Positions 1 to 5,845 of a stretch of DNA of 6,197 nt are shown here, piece after piece (the first letter of the stretch is position 1; each line of letters opens with the position of its first letter). This DNA comes from Bacteroidales bacterium (GTDB lineage: Bacteria; Bacteroidota; Bacteroidia; Bacteroidales; NBLH01): the NCBI GenBank assembly GCA_027083715.1, contig JALWNR010000182.1, positions 1 through 6,197 on the forward strand, in the 5' to 3' direction. Both the position numbers and the translations under genes were made by a program. The notes below the pieces were generated by a model. That model saw nothing but the letters and a program-made list of their open reading frames with translations, searched no databases and was not told the origin of the DNA.

Positions 1-395
1 CTATAAGAAATATTTGTAACGATATATCCAAAAATACCGACATAAATATTACATACAAAACTGAGGGTTCGGGAAAATTACTCGATCTAAAAAAAAGTAT
101 TTATCTTCTTAGAATAATTCAAGAAGGACTTTCTAATATTATAAAACACGCTAATGCAAAAAATGCATTTATTAAAATAGCCTTTAAAAAGAATGTAATA
201 CTTATTATAATAGAGGATGATGGTTGTGGGTTTGATCAAAAAAAGGTGAAATCGACAAAATCAAACGGATTAAACAATATCAAAGACCGAGTTGAATTAT
301 TAGCAGGTAAAATAAGGATAAAATCTGTTATTGAGCAAGGCACTAAAATAAATATTGAAATACCCTTTAATAGTAATGATAATGAACAAAATTAA
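1..395 (+). CDS. Sensor histidine kinase, C-terminal part (partial at left edge)
   Basis: This is the 3' end of a two-component sensor kinase of the NarL/DegS type, read in the frame beginning at base 3; its start lies outside the window. About 130 residues are visible and they form the HATPase_c ATP-binding domain. The N-box is seen as EGLSNIIKHANAKNA (about bases 126-170), the G1 box as EDDGCGFD, and the G2 region as GLNNIKDRVELLAGKI followed by GTKINIEIPF near the end. The HisKA_3 phosphoacceptor helix and any sensor domain lie upstream and cannot be judged. The family autophosphorylates on histidine and passes the phosphate to a partner regulator. The gene overlaps the response regulator start by 14 nt, so the two are almost certainly cotranscribed and are cognate partners. 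The signal it senses is unknown. Confidence 0.93.
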   Translation, partial: IRNICNDISKNTDINITYKTEGSGKLLDLKKSIYLLRIIQEGLSNIIKHANAKNAFIKIAFKKNVILIIIEDDGCGFDQKKVKSTKSNGLNNIKDRVELLAGKIRIKSVIEQGTKINIEIPFNSNDNEQN

Positions 396-1044
396 AGTAA
401 TATTGGTGGATGATCACCAAATTGTTAGAGATGGTATTAAATCACTTTTACTTAATCATTCAAATATCAAAGTGATTGGTGAAGTAACAAATGCCTATGA
501 ACTATTTGAACTACTCAGAACATTATGTCCAGATGTTGTGCTATTGGATATTTCTTTACCTAAAATGTCGGGTATTGAAATTGCAAAAATATTAACTAAA
601 GATTATCCGAAAATAAAAAAATTAATGCTATCCATGTACACCTCTGAAGATTTTATTTTTAACTCTTTAAAAGCCGGAATAAATGGTTATTTACCTAAAA
701 ATACCACACGAGAAGAACTTTTGAAAGCAATAAACGAAGTTTATATGGGTAAAGAATACTTTAGTAAATCAATAGCTGATACAATTCTAAAAAGCTATCT
801 TAACAGTGCAAAATATGGTAAAAATATAACAGCCAACAAAATAAGCATATTAACCAAAAGAGAACACGAGATTTTACTTTATGTTGTTGAAGGAATAGCA
901 AATCCTGATATTGCAAAAAGACTAAGTATAAGTATCAGAACAGTTGAAACCCACAAAACTAGTATTATGAGGAAATTAAACTTAAACAGCACTGTTGATT
1001 TAGTTAAATTTGCTATAAAAAATAATATTATTGAACTTTCTTAA
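382..1044 (+). CDS. NarL/LuxR-family response regulator
   Basis: A full-length (220 aa) DNA-binding response regulator. The receiver domain (residues 3-120) has the acidic pair D10-D11, the phosphoacceptor D56 in LLDISLPKMSG, the conserved S84, and K106 in GYLPKN. A linker of about 35 residues leads to a LuxR-type helix-turn-helix (about 155-215) with LTKREHEIL, a DIAKRLSIS first helix, and the recognition helix RTVETHKTSIMRKL. The usual GxSNKEIA signature reads GIANPDIA here, a mild variation. Start choice: ATG at 382 gives the family-typical MNKIKVILVDDH. An in-frame ATG at 376 is possible, and a TTG at 355 is much less likely. There is no clear ribosome site, as is usual in Bacteroidota, and translation is probably coupled to the kinase. 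Targets are unknown; the porin and amt genes downstream are candidates by proximity only. Confidence 0.95.
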   Translation: MNKIKVILVDDHQIVRDGIKSLLLNHSNIKVIGEVTNAYELFELLRTLCPDVVLLDISLPKMSGIEIAKILTKDYPKIKKLMLSMYTSEDFIFNSLKAGINGYLPKNTTREELLKAINEVYMGKEYFSKSIADTILKSYLNSAKYGKNITANKISILTKREHEILLYVVEGIANPDIAKRLSISIRTVETHKTSIMRKLNLNSTVDLVKFAIKNNIIELS

Positions 1045-1208
1045 TACTTATTATCCCTTAAATCCGCAAGTATCTTTTGCTGCAAAGCCAAATAGCCTGC
1101 CATTATTGGCAGTACTCGAAAAAACCTACTCACCGTAACTAATGCTACGCTTGCGTTGCTTTTTTCTGTGCTTTGCCAATACTGACACACTCTTTGACTT
1201 TTACTCAT
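1041..1208 (-). CDS. Doubtful small ORF, 55 aa, unknown function
   Basis: I do not recognise this product. An ATG at 1208-1206 opens 55 codons to a TAA at 1043-1041, whose bases overlap the response regulator stop by 4 nt in convergent orientation. The protein begins MSKSQRVCQYWQ and has a mixed hydrophobic centre (VALVTVSRFFRVLPIMAGY) and a polar end (LRDNKY). There is no signal peptide or clear domain. For it: 55 codons without a stop in AT-rich DNA, and a bounded start and stop. Against it: about 38% of third codon positions are G or C, well above the usage in the neighbouring genes, and most of the ORF lies in an imperfect fold-back (1104-1181). It could instead be a non-coding repeat that happens to stay open in one frame. 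Confidence 0.35.
   Translation of the reverse strand: MSKSQRVCQYWQSTEKSNASVALVTVSRFFRVLPIMAGYLALQQKILADLRDNKY
1104..1181. repeat. Imperfect fold-back (78 nt)
   Basis: Three matched blocks sit symmetrically about one centre near base 1142: TATTGGCA (1104-1111) with TGCCAATA (1174-1181), GAAAAAA (1118-1124) with TTTTTTC (1160-1166), and CGTA (1134-1137) with TACG (1146-1149). The DNA between blocks pairs only partly. A tighter alternative hairpin is TGCCA-TTAT-TGGCA at 1098-1111. The common symmetry centre makes chance matching of three blocks unlikely. Confidence 0.55.
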
Positions 1209-1282
1209 TTCTTATATTAATTTTAATGTATTCGTGAGTGCTTCGCAGTTCGCTACAAACATACCTGCGGAGTTAATACTTT

Positions 1283-1314
1283 TACTACGTAAAACACGTA
1301 GTATCTTTTACGTG
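1283..1314. repeat. Overlapping, mutually exclusive inverted repeats
   Basis: TACTACGT (1283-1290) pairs perfectly with ACGTAGTA (1296-1303) across a 5-nt loop. ACGTAAAA (1287-1294) pairs equally well with TTTTACGT (1306-1313), and CACGTA (1295-1300) with TACGTG (1309-1314). The pairings share bases, so only one large hairpin can form at a time. They lie about 70-100 nt upstream of the porin start and just upstream of its promoter candidate, so operator or insertion-end roles are as plausible as an RNA switch. Confidence 0.6.
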
Positions 1315-1323
1315 ATTACACAA

Positions 1324-1354
1324 TTGCCCAAAATCTGTATTTCATACATCTTTG
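1324..1354 (+). promoter_or_regulatory. Candidate Bacteroidota-type promoter for the porin-amt unit
   Basis: TTG at 1324-1326 is followed after 20 bases by CATCTTTG at 1347-1354, one base away from the Bacteroidota -7 consensus TAnnTTTG. Position and spacing fit a transcript starting about 20 nt before the ATG at 1381. The motif is short and was judged by eye. Confidence 0.4.
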
Positions 1355-1380
1355 TTTCCAAATTTAAAACTTTTATAAAG

Positions 1381-2136
1381 ATGAAAAAATACGGTTTTAT
1401 TCTATTACTAGCAGTACTTAGTAGTTTTTCAATTAGTTTACATGCACAAAAAGACTCATCAATTTCTGTCAGCCCAATCAGCATAAGCTGCGATATAATG
1501 AGCCGTTATGTATGGAGAGGAACTGATTACGGCTCATCTCCAAATATTCAGCCCGGCGTAGAATTTAATAAATATGGTATTACTATAGGCGCGTGGGGAG
1601 CTTACGCACTTAATTTTCAAGGTTATCAAGAATCTGATTTATACCTTGGATATACTTTTTTTAAAAATATGTTTTCGATAATGCTAAGCGATTATTATTT
1701 TCAAAACGACACACTTAATCAAAATTATTTCGACTATAAAAAAGAAACGACAAGTCATGTTTTTGAAGCATCATTAACTTTTAACGGAACTGAAAATTTT
1801 CCGTTGTCGGTATTAATTGCAACAAATATTTATGGTGCCGATGCAAAACATATAAATAATAACGGAACCACCGGGAAAAATGATTTTTCAAGCTATGCAG
1901 AATTATCCTACTCTTTTAAATATTTAAATGTATTTATGGGTTTTAATTTAACAAAAGTAGATACCGATAAAGGAGAAACAGGATATTACGGCAATACAAT
2001 TGGAGTGGTAAATTTAGGAGCAACATTTTCAAAAAATATTAAAATAACAAACAGTTACAGTTTACCTGTTTCTGTTTCGCTAATAACAAATCCGCAAACA
2101 GAAAAAATATATTTTGTAGCCGGATTATCTTTTTAA
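1381..2136 (+). CDS. TorF/Gcw_chp-like outer-membrane porin
   Basis: A 251-residue secreted protein. Residues 1-22 form a Sec signal peptide (MKK, hydrophobic core, cleavage after LHA). The mature start carries the family hallmark of Gcw_chp/TorF-type putative porins, SRYVWRGTDYGSSPNIQPG (residues 41-59), followed by alternating strands such as ITIGAWGAYALNF and SDLYLGYTFF. The chain ends in the aromatic-terminated strand KIYFVAGLSF, as expected for a Bam-inserted beta-barrel. I chose the ATG at 1381 because it places the signal peptide at the N-terminus; an upstream GTG at 1234 would bury it behind 49 residues translated from the repeat-rich spacer. The amt gene follows after 36 nt with no visible promoter, so the two are probably one transcript. 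Inference: it passes ammonium or another small solute across the outer membrane for the Amt channel. Family assignment is from motif likeness only. Confidence 0.85.
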   Translation: MKKYGFILLLAVLSSFSISLHAQKDSSISVSPISISCDIMSRYVWRGTDYGSSPNIQPGVEFNKYGITIGAWGAYALNFQGYQESDLYLGYTFFKNMFSIMLSDYYFQNDTLNQNYFDYKKETTSHVFEASLTFNGTENFPLSVLIATNIYGADAKHINNNGTTGKNDFSSYAELSYSFKYLNVFMGFNLTKVDTDKGETGYYGNTIGVVNLGATFSKNIKITNSYSLPVSVSLITNPQTEKIYFVAGLSF

Positions 2137-2172
2137 AACTTTCTATTATTAATTAAATTAAATCAAATAATT

Positions 2173-3393
2173 ATGGGTTTTGATACAGGTACAACAACAT
2201 TCATGATTCTTAGTACGAGTCTTGTAATGTTAATGACACCGGGCTTAGCTTTTTTTTACGGAGGTTTAGCCGGTAAAAGAAATATTTTAGGTATAATGAT
2301 GCAAACCTTTGTATCATTAGGTATTACTACAGTATTATGGATAGCTTTTGGGTATTCTTTATGCTTTAGTGGTGGCGAAGGAGGAATTATCGGTAATTTA
2401 GATTGGGCTTTTTTAAACGGGATACCATTTAATAATCCGTATAGTGGAGCTAATGGTGAATATCCTGAGTTTATCTTTATTGCATATCAAATGATGTTTG
2501 CCGTAATTACACCAACGCTTATTACAGGAGCATTTATTAACCGCGTTACTTTTAAAGCATATTTAATTTTTCTTGTTGCATGGCAAGTTTTTGTTTATTA
2601 CCCATTTGTTCATATGGTATGGGGAGGCGGACTTTTAGCTGCTTGGGGAGTTAAAGACTTTGCAGGAGGTATTGTTGTACACGCAACTGCGGGTTTTGCA
2701 GCATTAGCATCGGTAATATATGTAGGTAAACGTACCGATACACAATCACCGCCCAATAGTATTCCATTGGTAGCTATTGGTACGGGGTTACTGTGGTTTG
2801 GATGGTACGGGTTTAATGCCGGCAGCGAACTTAAAGTAGATGCAATTACAACCACAGCATTTTTAAATACCGATGTTGCAGCATCTTTTGCAGGAGTTAC
2901 TTGGCTAATTATTGAATGGTTTAAAGAAGGAAAACCAAAATTTGTAGGATTACTAACAGGTTTTGTTGCCGGATTAGCAACGATTACACCTGCAGCAGGT
3001 TTTGTTCCCTTATGGGCAGCTATTCTTATAGGTATTGCAGCAGGTTCACTTTGTTTTATTGCTGTTCAGTTAAAAAACAAATTAGGCTGGGACGATGCTT
3101 TAGATGTTTGGGGAGTTCATGGTATGGGTGGTTTATTTGGTACCATTCTTCTTGGAGTATTTGCTTCATCAGCAATAAACGGTCAATCAGGATTACTCGA
3201 AGGTAATTCAGCCTTCTTTTTTAAAGAAATGGTCGCTGTTATAGCAGCTTCTTCTTTTGCTTTTGTTTTTACTTACTTTATGCTTATTGTCATAAATTTT
3301 ATTACAAAAGTAAAAGTATCGGAAGAAGAAGAAACATTAGGTTTGGACACTGCATTACATGGCGAAAAAGCCTATGACGAAGGTGCTTTGTAA
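2173..3393 (+). CDS. amt: Ammonium transporter (Amt/MEP/Rh family)
   Basis: A complete 406-residue inner-membrane ammonium channel with about 11 hydrophobic helices. Diagnostic residues are in place: LAFFYGG in helix 1 (26-32), phenylalanine-gate residues F109 (MMFAVITPTLITGA) and F214 (WYGFNAGSEL), W150 of the recruitment site (VHMVWGGG), D162 (DFAGGIVVH), and the twin pore histidines H170 and H316 (DVWGVHGMGG). The cytoplasmic tail EEEETLGLDTALHGEKAYD (384-402) matches the conserved C-terminal segment that contacts the P-II protein GlnK, so regulation by GlnK is expected, although no glnK lies in the window. Unlike E. coli AmtB there is no cleavable signal peptide; helix 1 begins within the first ten residues. 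It sits 36 nt behind the porin gene. Its downstream side is a long palindromic spacer facing a convergent operon. Confidence 0.98.
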   Translation: MGFDTGTTTFMILSTSLVMLMTPGLAFFYGGLAGKRNILGIMMQTFVSLGITTVLWIAFGYSLCFSGGEGGIIGNLDWAFLNGIPFNNPYSGANGEYPEFIFIAYQMMFAVITPTLITGAFINRVTFKAYLIFLVAWQVFVYYPFVHMVWGGGLLAAWGVKDFAGGIVVHATAGFAALASVIYVGKRTDTQSPPNSIPLVAIGTGLLWFGWYGFNAGSELKVDAITTTAFLNTDVAASFAGVTWLIIEWFKEGKPKFVGLLTGFVAGLATITPAAGFVPLWAAILIGIAAGSLCFIAVQLKNKLGWDDALDVWGVHGMGGLFGTILLGVFASSAINGQSGLLEGNSAFFFKEMVAVIAASSFAFVFTYFMLIVINFITKVKVSEEEETLGLDTALHGEKAYDEGAL

Positions 3394-3440
3394 TAATTTT
3401 TATCTAAAAAAATAAGTAAAAACTTCTTACTGATTTAAAT

Positions 3441-3598
3441 CTAAATTGAGCGATTATCTATTTTGATAAACACTAATCTTTTAAGCTAAAAAGATTTATA
3501 AGAATTGACTCAAAACCCAACAGGGGTTCTTGCAATTTGTATAAACTTTTTATTCTCAAAATCTTAGCATTCTCTTTATACATAATTGCTCAATTTAG
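3441..3598. repeat. 158-bp long imperfect palindrome (MITE-like or large hairpin)
   Basis: The outer ends are inverted repeats matching at 16 of 17 positions: 3441-3457 (CTAAATTGAGCGATTAT) and 3582-3598 (ATAATTGCTCAATTTAG). The likeness continues inward along the whole element. By hand alignment about 59 of 78 positions of the left arm (3441-3518) match the reverse complement of the right arm (3524-3598), with a few small gaps. The apex is AACCC-AACAG-GGGTT (3514-3528). A second local hairpin is AATCTTTT/AAAAGATT (3475-3496). It fills the space between convergent amt and the barrel-protein gene. I see no convincing target duplication at its ends and no ORF in it. A folded mobile element and a two-way transcription barrier both fit. 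Confidence 0.75.
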
Positions 3599-3610
3599 TA
3601 TAATTTTAAG

Positions 3611-3640
3611 TTAAACATGGTATTGGCGTACCAGCTTTAA
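3611..3640 (-). terminator. Weak terminator candidate for the phosphatase/barrel operon
   Basis: TTAAA (3611-3615) and TTTAA (3636-3640), and TGGTA (3618-3622) and TACCA (3629-3633), pair about the same centre with a 2x2 internal mismatch and the loop TTGGCG. It starts 26 nt past the stop of the minus-strand barrel gene. No strong U-run follows on either strand, so intrinsic termination is only suggested. Confidence 0.35.
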
Positions 3641-3665
3641 AAATAAAGTACATGAATTATTGTAG

Positions 3666-4364
3666 TTAAAAATCAAAATAATAAGCCGGCGTGTACTTGT
3701 ATTTGTCTTTTTTAGCCACATTAATAACCAATTGTATCATCGGAATTCCTGCCCAAAGCCAGTTTTCCGTATCGTTTTCCACACCTACAAAATAGCTGAT
3801 GTTTAGTAGGTGTTTTTCGTCAAAAATATAAGAAATTCCGGGTCCTACCCTAATATACTGAAAACCGTTCCATTGGGGACACCATCTGTATATAAATCCG
3901 GCTATGGTAGTTAAAACAATTTGCTTATTATATTTATGATTTAAAAATATTACTTCCCGAAAAGCGTGACCAATACTTCCATGATTCGGAAAATCGACCT
4001 GATATTTTACCTGATTAACAAATTGAATTTTATCTGTATTAAATTTGTACAATATTCCAATTCCGGGGCGAATTTCCAGCTTGGTGGGTTTTACCGTATA
4101 TCTGAAATCAGGTACAATCTCAAAATTTTTAGCAATAAGATAGTTTGCTACAAATTCAATATACCAATTATCCAGCGACTGGAAGTTATTTTCCAGACGG
4201 GTTTGTAATTCGCCGGAGAATTTCCATTTTCCTTTACCAAAAGCTATTTTATTTCCCAGATATATTTGATTATCCCATCCGGGCACACTTGTTGAGTCCT
4301 GGGCTTTTACTCCGGTAAGCGGAAAAATTATTAAAATTAATATCAGAGATAAAAATCTTTGCAT
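3666..4364 (-). CDS. DUF2490-like outer-membrane beta-barrel protein
   Basis: A 232-residue exported protein. Residues 1-21 form a signal peptide ending VKA, with the mature chain starting at Q22. The rest alternates amphipathic strands and turns: WKFSGELQTRLENNF (47-61), NWYIEFVANYLIAKNFEIVPDFRYT (66-90), LEIRPGIGILYKF, IQFVNQVKYQVDF, HAFREVIFLNHKYNKQIVL, then PGISYIFDEKHLLNISYFVGVEND. It closes on an aromatic end (AYYFDF). The strand pattern, size and early 'ELQTRLEN' segment resemble DUF2490, a family of unknown function predicted to form small outer-membrane barrels; the match is by eye. The ATG lies only 6 nt after the stop of the phosphatase gene, with no room for a promoter, so the two share a transcript. 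A role as a passage or anchoring partner for the phosphatase is inference. No enzyme motif is visible. Confidence 0.75.
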   Translation of the reverse strand: MQRFLSLILILIIFPLTGVKAQDSTSVPGWDNQIYLGNKIAFGKGKWKFSGELQTRLENNFQSLDNWYIEFVANYLIAKNFEIVPDFRYTVKPTKLEIRPGIGILYKFNTDKIQFVNQVKYQVDFPNHGSIGHAFREVIFLNHKYNKQIVLTTIAGFIYRWCPQWNGFQYIRVGPGISYIFDEKHLLNISYFVGVENDTENWLWAGIPMIQLVINVAKKDKYKYTPAYYFDF

Positions 4365-4370
4365 AGTGTA

Positions 4371-5456
4371 TTAATTTTGAGCATTTTGTTCATTTAATTC
4401 AAAAGGGTAAATTATTTTCCAGTCATTTTTCATATCAATAAGCATCCAGCTATTTTTTTTAGCTAAAGCTAAACCCTTGTTTAGTTTTCCTGTGTTGGTA
4501 TTTTTATCGTAAGCCCATTCACGTTTTGCATCTGTATGATGTATAAAAGTAGCTAAATTTGCTTTTTTGTTTGCAGAGCACCATTCAAGCATTTGAATAT
4601 CTCCGTCGGAATTACCGAAAGCCATAATCGGTTTTTTCCCGATTACCTGATGTATGGCAACAGGCTTTCCTTTTCCATCGTTAATAAATATAATATTATT
4701 TGTTTTTACCAAAACAGGTTTTCCGTTTATTTTTTTATAGATAGGTTTGGCAAAGCTTCCGATTACATTTTCCGGCGGAATACCGTAAACATCACTCGCC
4801 CAAACACGTATGAAATCAATCCCGCCACCCGAAACAATATATACTTTAAATTCATTGTTTTGAAGGTATTTAATCAATTCCAGCATGGGCTGAAAAGCCA
4901 TTTTACTGAATAATCTACCTGTGGTCGGATGTTGGGCATTTTTCATCCATTGCACTACAGTCTTATTAAACTCTTCAATTGTCATTCCTGATTGAGCAAT
5001 AGTCATCAAGCGGTTCATACCTTCCACACCAAATTTCTTCCTGATTTTTTGTAAATCATGATTCAATGCAGCTTTTATTAATTTGTCTCTTTTCCACTCT
5101 TTATGTTGCGGAGCCATTTGTTTAATGCGATATAAGACAAACTCAATCTGAAAGTAAGTTGGCTTTTCTGACCACAGGGTTCCATCATTGTCAAAAACTG
5201 CTATTCTGTCCTTAGCAGGAATAAAATCGGCACTATCACTGTTGGTAACGGTATTAACAAAGTTAATAATCTGCATTTTATTTTCGGTTTCATTCCACGA
5301 GGGCAATGGGTCGGCAAATACTTTGTTCGTTGAATCGTTTACGACTGTAATTGTATCGCTAGTTTCAACTGCTGTTTTATTATCTTGCTGATTACAAGCA
5401 TTTAGCATGATAAAAACAAGCAGGAGAAGTCCTGTTTTTATTATGTGTTTAATCAT
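4371..5456 (-). CDS. Exported HAD-superfamily phosphatase lipoprotein
   Basis: A 361-residue lipoprotein. Residues 1-21 are a type II signal peptide with lipobox L-N-A-C and lipidated C21; a polar linker follows (about 22-75). The HAD core has all four motifs: DNDGTLW with nucleophile D89 and acid/base D91, VSGGG with S209 in motif II, a lysine-containing segment NDGKGKP near 259-265 as likely motif III, and GNSDGDIQML with D284 and D286 as motif IV. A helical cap lies between motifs I and II. The layout matches the phosphoserine-phosphatase-like HAD group (PF12710 type), which hydrolyses phosphomonoesters with Mg2+; the substrate here is unknown. I chose the ATG at 5456 because it gives a proper lipoprotein N-terminus; a TTG at 5501 would add 15 polar residues and run through the leader dyad. 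It is the first gene of an operon with the barrel protein. Confidence 0.88.
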   Translation of the reverse strand: MIKHIIKTGLLLLVFIMLNACNQQDNKTAVETSDTITVVNDSTNKVFADPLPSWNETENKMQIINFVNTVTNSDSADFIPAKDRIAVFDNDGTLWSEKPTYFQIEFVLYRIKQMAPQHKEWKRDKLIKAALNHDLQKIRKKFGVEGMNRLMTIAQSGMTIEEFNKTVVQWMKNAQHPTTGRLFSKMAFQPMLELIKYLQNNEFKVYIVSGGGIDFIRVWASDVYGIPPENVIGSFAKPIYKKINGKPVLVKTNNIIFINDGKGKPVAIHQVIGKKPIMAFGNSDGDIQMLEWCSANKKANLATFIHHTDAKREWAYDKNTNTGKLNKGLALAKKNSWMLIDMKNDWKIIYPFELNEQNAQN

Positions 5457-5477
5457 TTCCAATTGTTTTATTTTATA

Positions 5478-5503
5478 ATTTGAAACTATTTTCAGTTTCA
5501 AAT
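5478..5503. promoter_or_regulatory. Perfect dyad upstream of the phosphatase operon (operator or leader hairpin)
   Basis: ATTTGAAACT (5478-5487) and AGTTTCAAAT (5494-5503) are exact reverse complements with a 6-nt spacer. The element ends 21 nt before the ATG at 5456. Such a symmetric 26-bp site suits a dimeric repressor or activator; if transcribed it would form a 10-bp hairpin in the leader. No regulator gene adjoins the operon. Confidence 0.6.
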
Positions 5504-5583
5504 AAGATGTTTGCTACTTTAAGATTATAAATTGAATACAGAAAAACAAGGCTCTGGTTTAAAATTGCAATAATATCAAGTTT

Positions 5584-5658
5584 TTGGTAATTAGTAATTA
5601 AGAAAATTGTCCTCGTATTTTAATTACCAATTATCAATTTCTAATTACCTGCTAATTA
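5584..5658. repeat. TAATTA-rich inverted and direct repeat cluster
   Basis: TTGGTAATTA (5584-5593) is a perfect inverted match of TAATTACCAA (5621-5630), and GGTAATTAG (5586-5594) of CTAATTACC (5641-5649), so the left arm has two rival partners. TAATTA occurs five times (5588, 5595, 5621, 5642, 5653). Low complexity reduces its weight. Confidence 0.5.
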
Positions 5659-5727
5659 AGGTGTAAGATCTAATTTAAATTATTAAGCCATAGCCAAATT
5701 TAACGGACTATTATGAAAAATAATTTA

Positions 5728-5780
5728 GATATTATTTTTATCGGATACACTATATTGAGTAGTGTTTATTTTTCAATATC
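5728..5780. repeat. Nested small hairpin
   Basis: GATATT (5728-5733) pairs with AATATC (5775-5780), and inside it ACACTA (5747-5752) pairs with TAGTGT (5760-5765) around a 7-nt loop. The two stems share nearly the same centre; the DNA between them pairs poorly. Function unknown. Confidence 0.4.
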
Positions 5781-5827
5781 CAATTCTCAAAATTGTCAAT
5801 AATCAGACACATTTCCAATTATCTATT

Positions 5828-5844
5828 TTTCTATTTAATAGAAA
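5828..5844. repeat. Hairpin directly after the adenosyltransferase stop
   Basis: TTTCTAT (5828-5834) and ATAGAAA (5838-5844) pair perfectly around a 3-nt loop, one base beyond the stop of the minus-strand gene. On that strand an A-rich rather than U-rich run follows, so it is not a classical intrinsic terminator; it could still mark the 3' end of the mRNA. Confidence 0.45.
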
Positions 5845-5845
5845 C

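Larger units (their letters stand above)
1045..1380. other. Intergenic stretch with raised GC and fold-back structure
   Basis: No securely coding gene occupies these 336 bases. Bases 1081-1200 are 51/120 G+C (about 42%), against about 27% in a sample of the regulator gene (781-840). The stretch holds the doubtful minus-strand ORF at its left, an imperfect hairpin (1104-1181), the ACGT-containing inverted repeats (1283-1314), and a promoter candidate before the porin gene. The compositional jump suggests an inserted or repeated element rather than plain spacer. Copies elsewhere in the genome would settle this. Confidence 0.6.
5457..5845. other. Intergenic stretch without a supported gene
   Basis: These 389 bases hold the upstream region of the phosphatase operon on the right-hand side of its start, and the downstream region of the adenosyltransferase gene. 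I see a perfect dyad (5478-5503), a cluster of TAATTA inverted and direct repeats (5584-5658), a small nested hairpin (5728-5780), and a 7-bp hairpin next to the adenosyltransferase stop (5828-5844). The only plus-strand ORF starting with ATG that I noticed is 29 codons (5713-5802) and has no support. No confident promoter was found for the phosphatase. Confidence 0.6.

Noticed and set aside
355..381. TTG start for the response regulator
   Set aside because: The extra residues have no family counterpart, and the receiver domain begins properly at the ATG at 382 (376 is the only other reasonable choice).
1104..1181. Rho-independent terminator of the response regulator
   Set aside because: It begins 60 nt past the stop, pairing is interrupted, and no U-run follows the 3' arm on the plus strand.
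1234..1380. GTG start that would extend the porin by 49 residues
   Set aside because: It would place a clear signal peptide in the middle of the protein and translate the inverted-repeat spacer; the ATG at 1381 is the natural start.
2610..2855. Open frame antisense to amt
   Set aside because: It lies wholly inside the amt gene on the other strand, in a Gly/Ala-rich helix region that readily leaves the reverse frame open; no coding sign.
3441..3598. Integron attC site
   Set aside because: The ends do not carry the RYYYAAC/GTTRRRY core sites and there is no integrase or cassette array in view.
4593..4913. Open frame antisense to the phosphatase gene
   Set aside because: Mirror of a strongly supported HAD domain; the product has no recognisable feature. 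The same holds for smaller ones at 3966-4208 and 5188-5391.
5457..5501. TTG start extending the phosphatase lipoprotein
   Set aside because: It adds 15 charged and polar residues before a lipoprotein signal peptide and runs through the perfect dyad.
5713..5802. 29-codon plus-strand ORF starting MKNNLDIIFIG
   Set aside because: Very short, no ribosome site or recognisable product, and it overlaps the nested hairpin.
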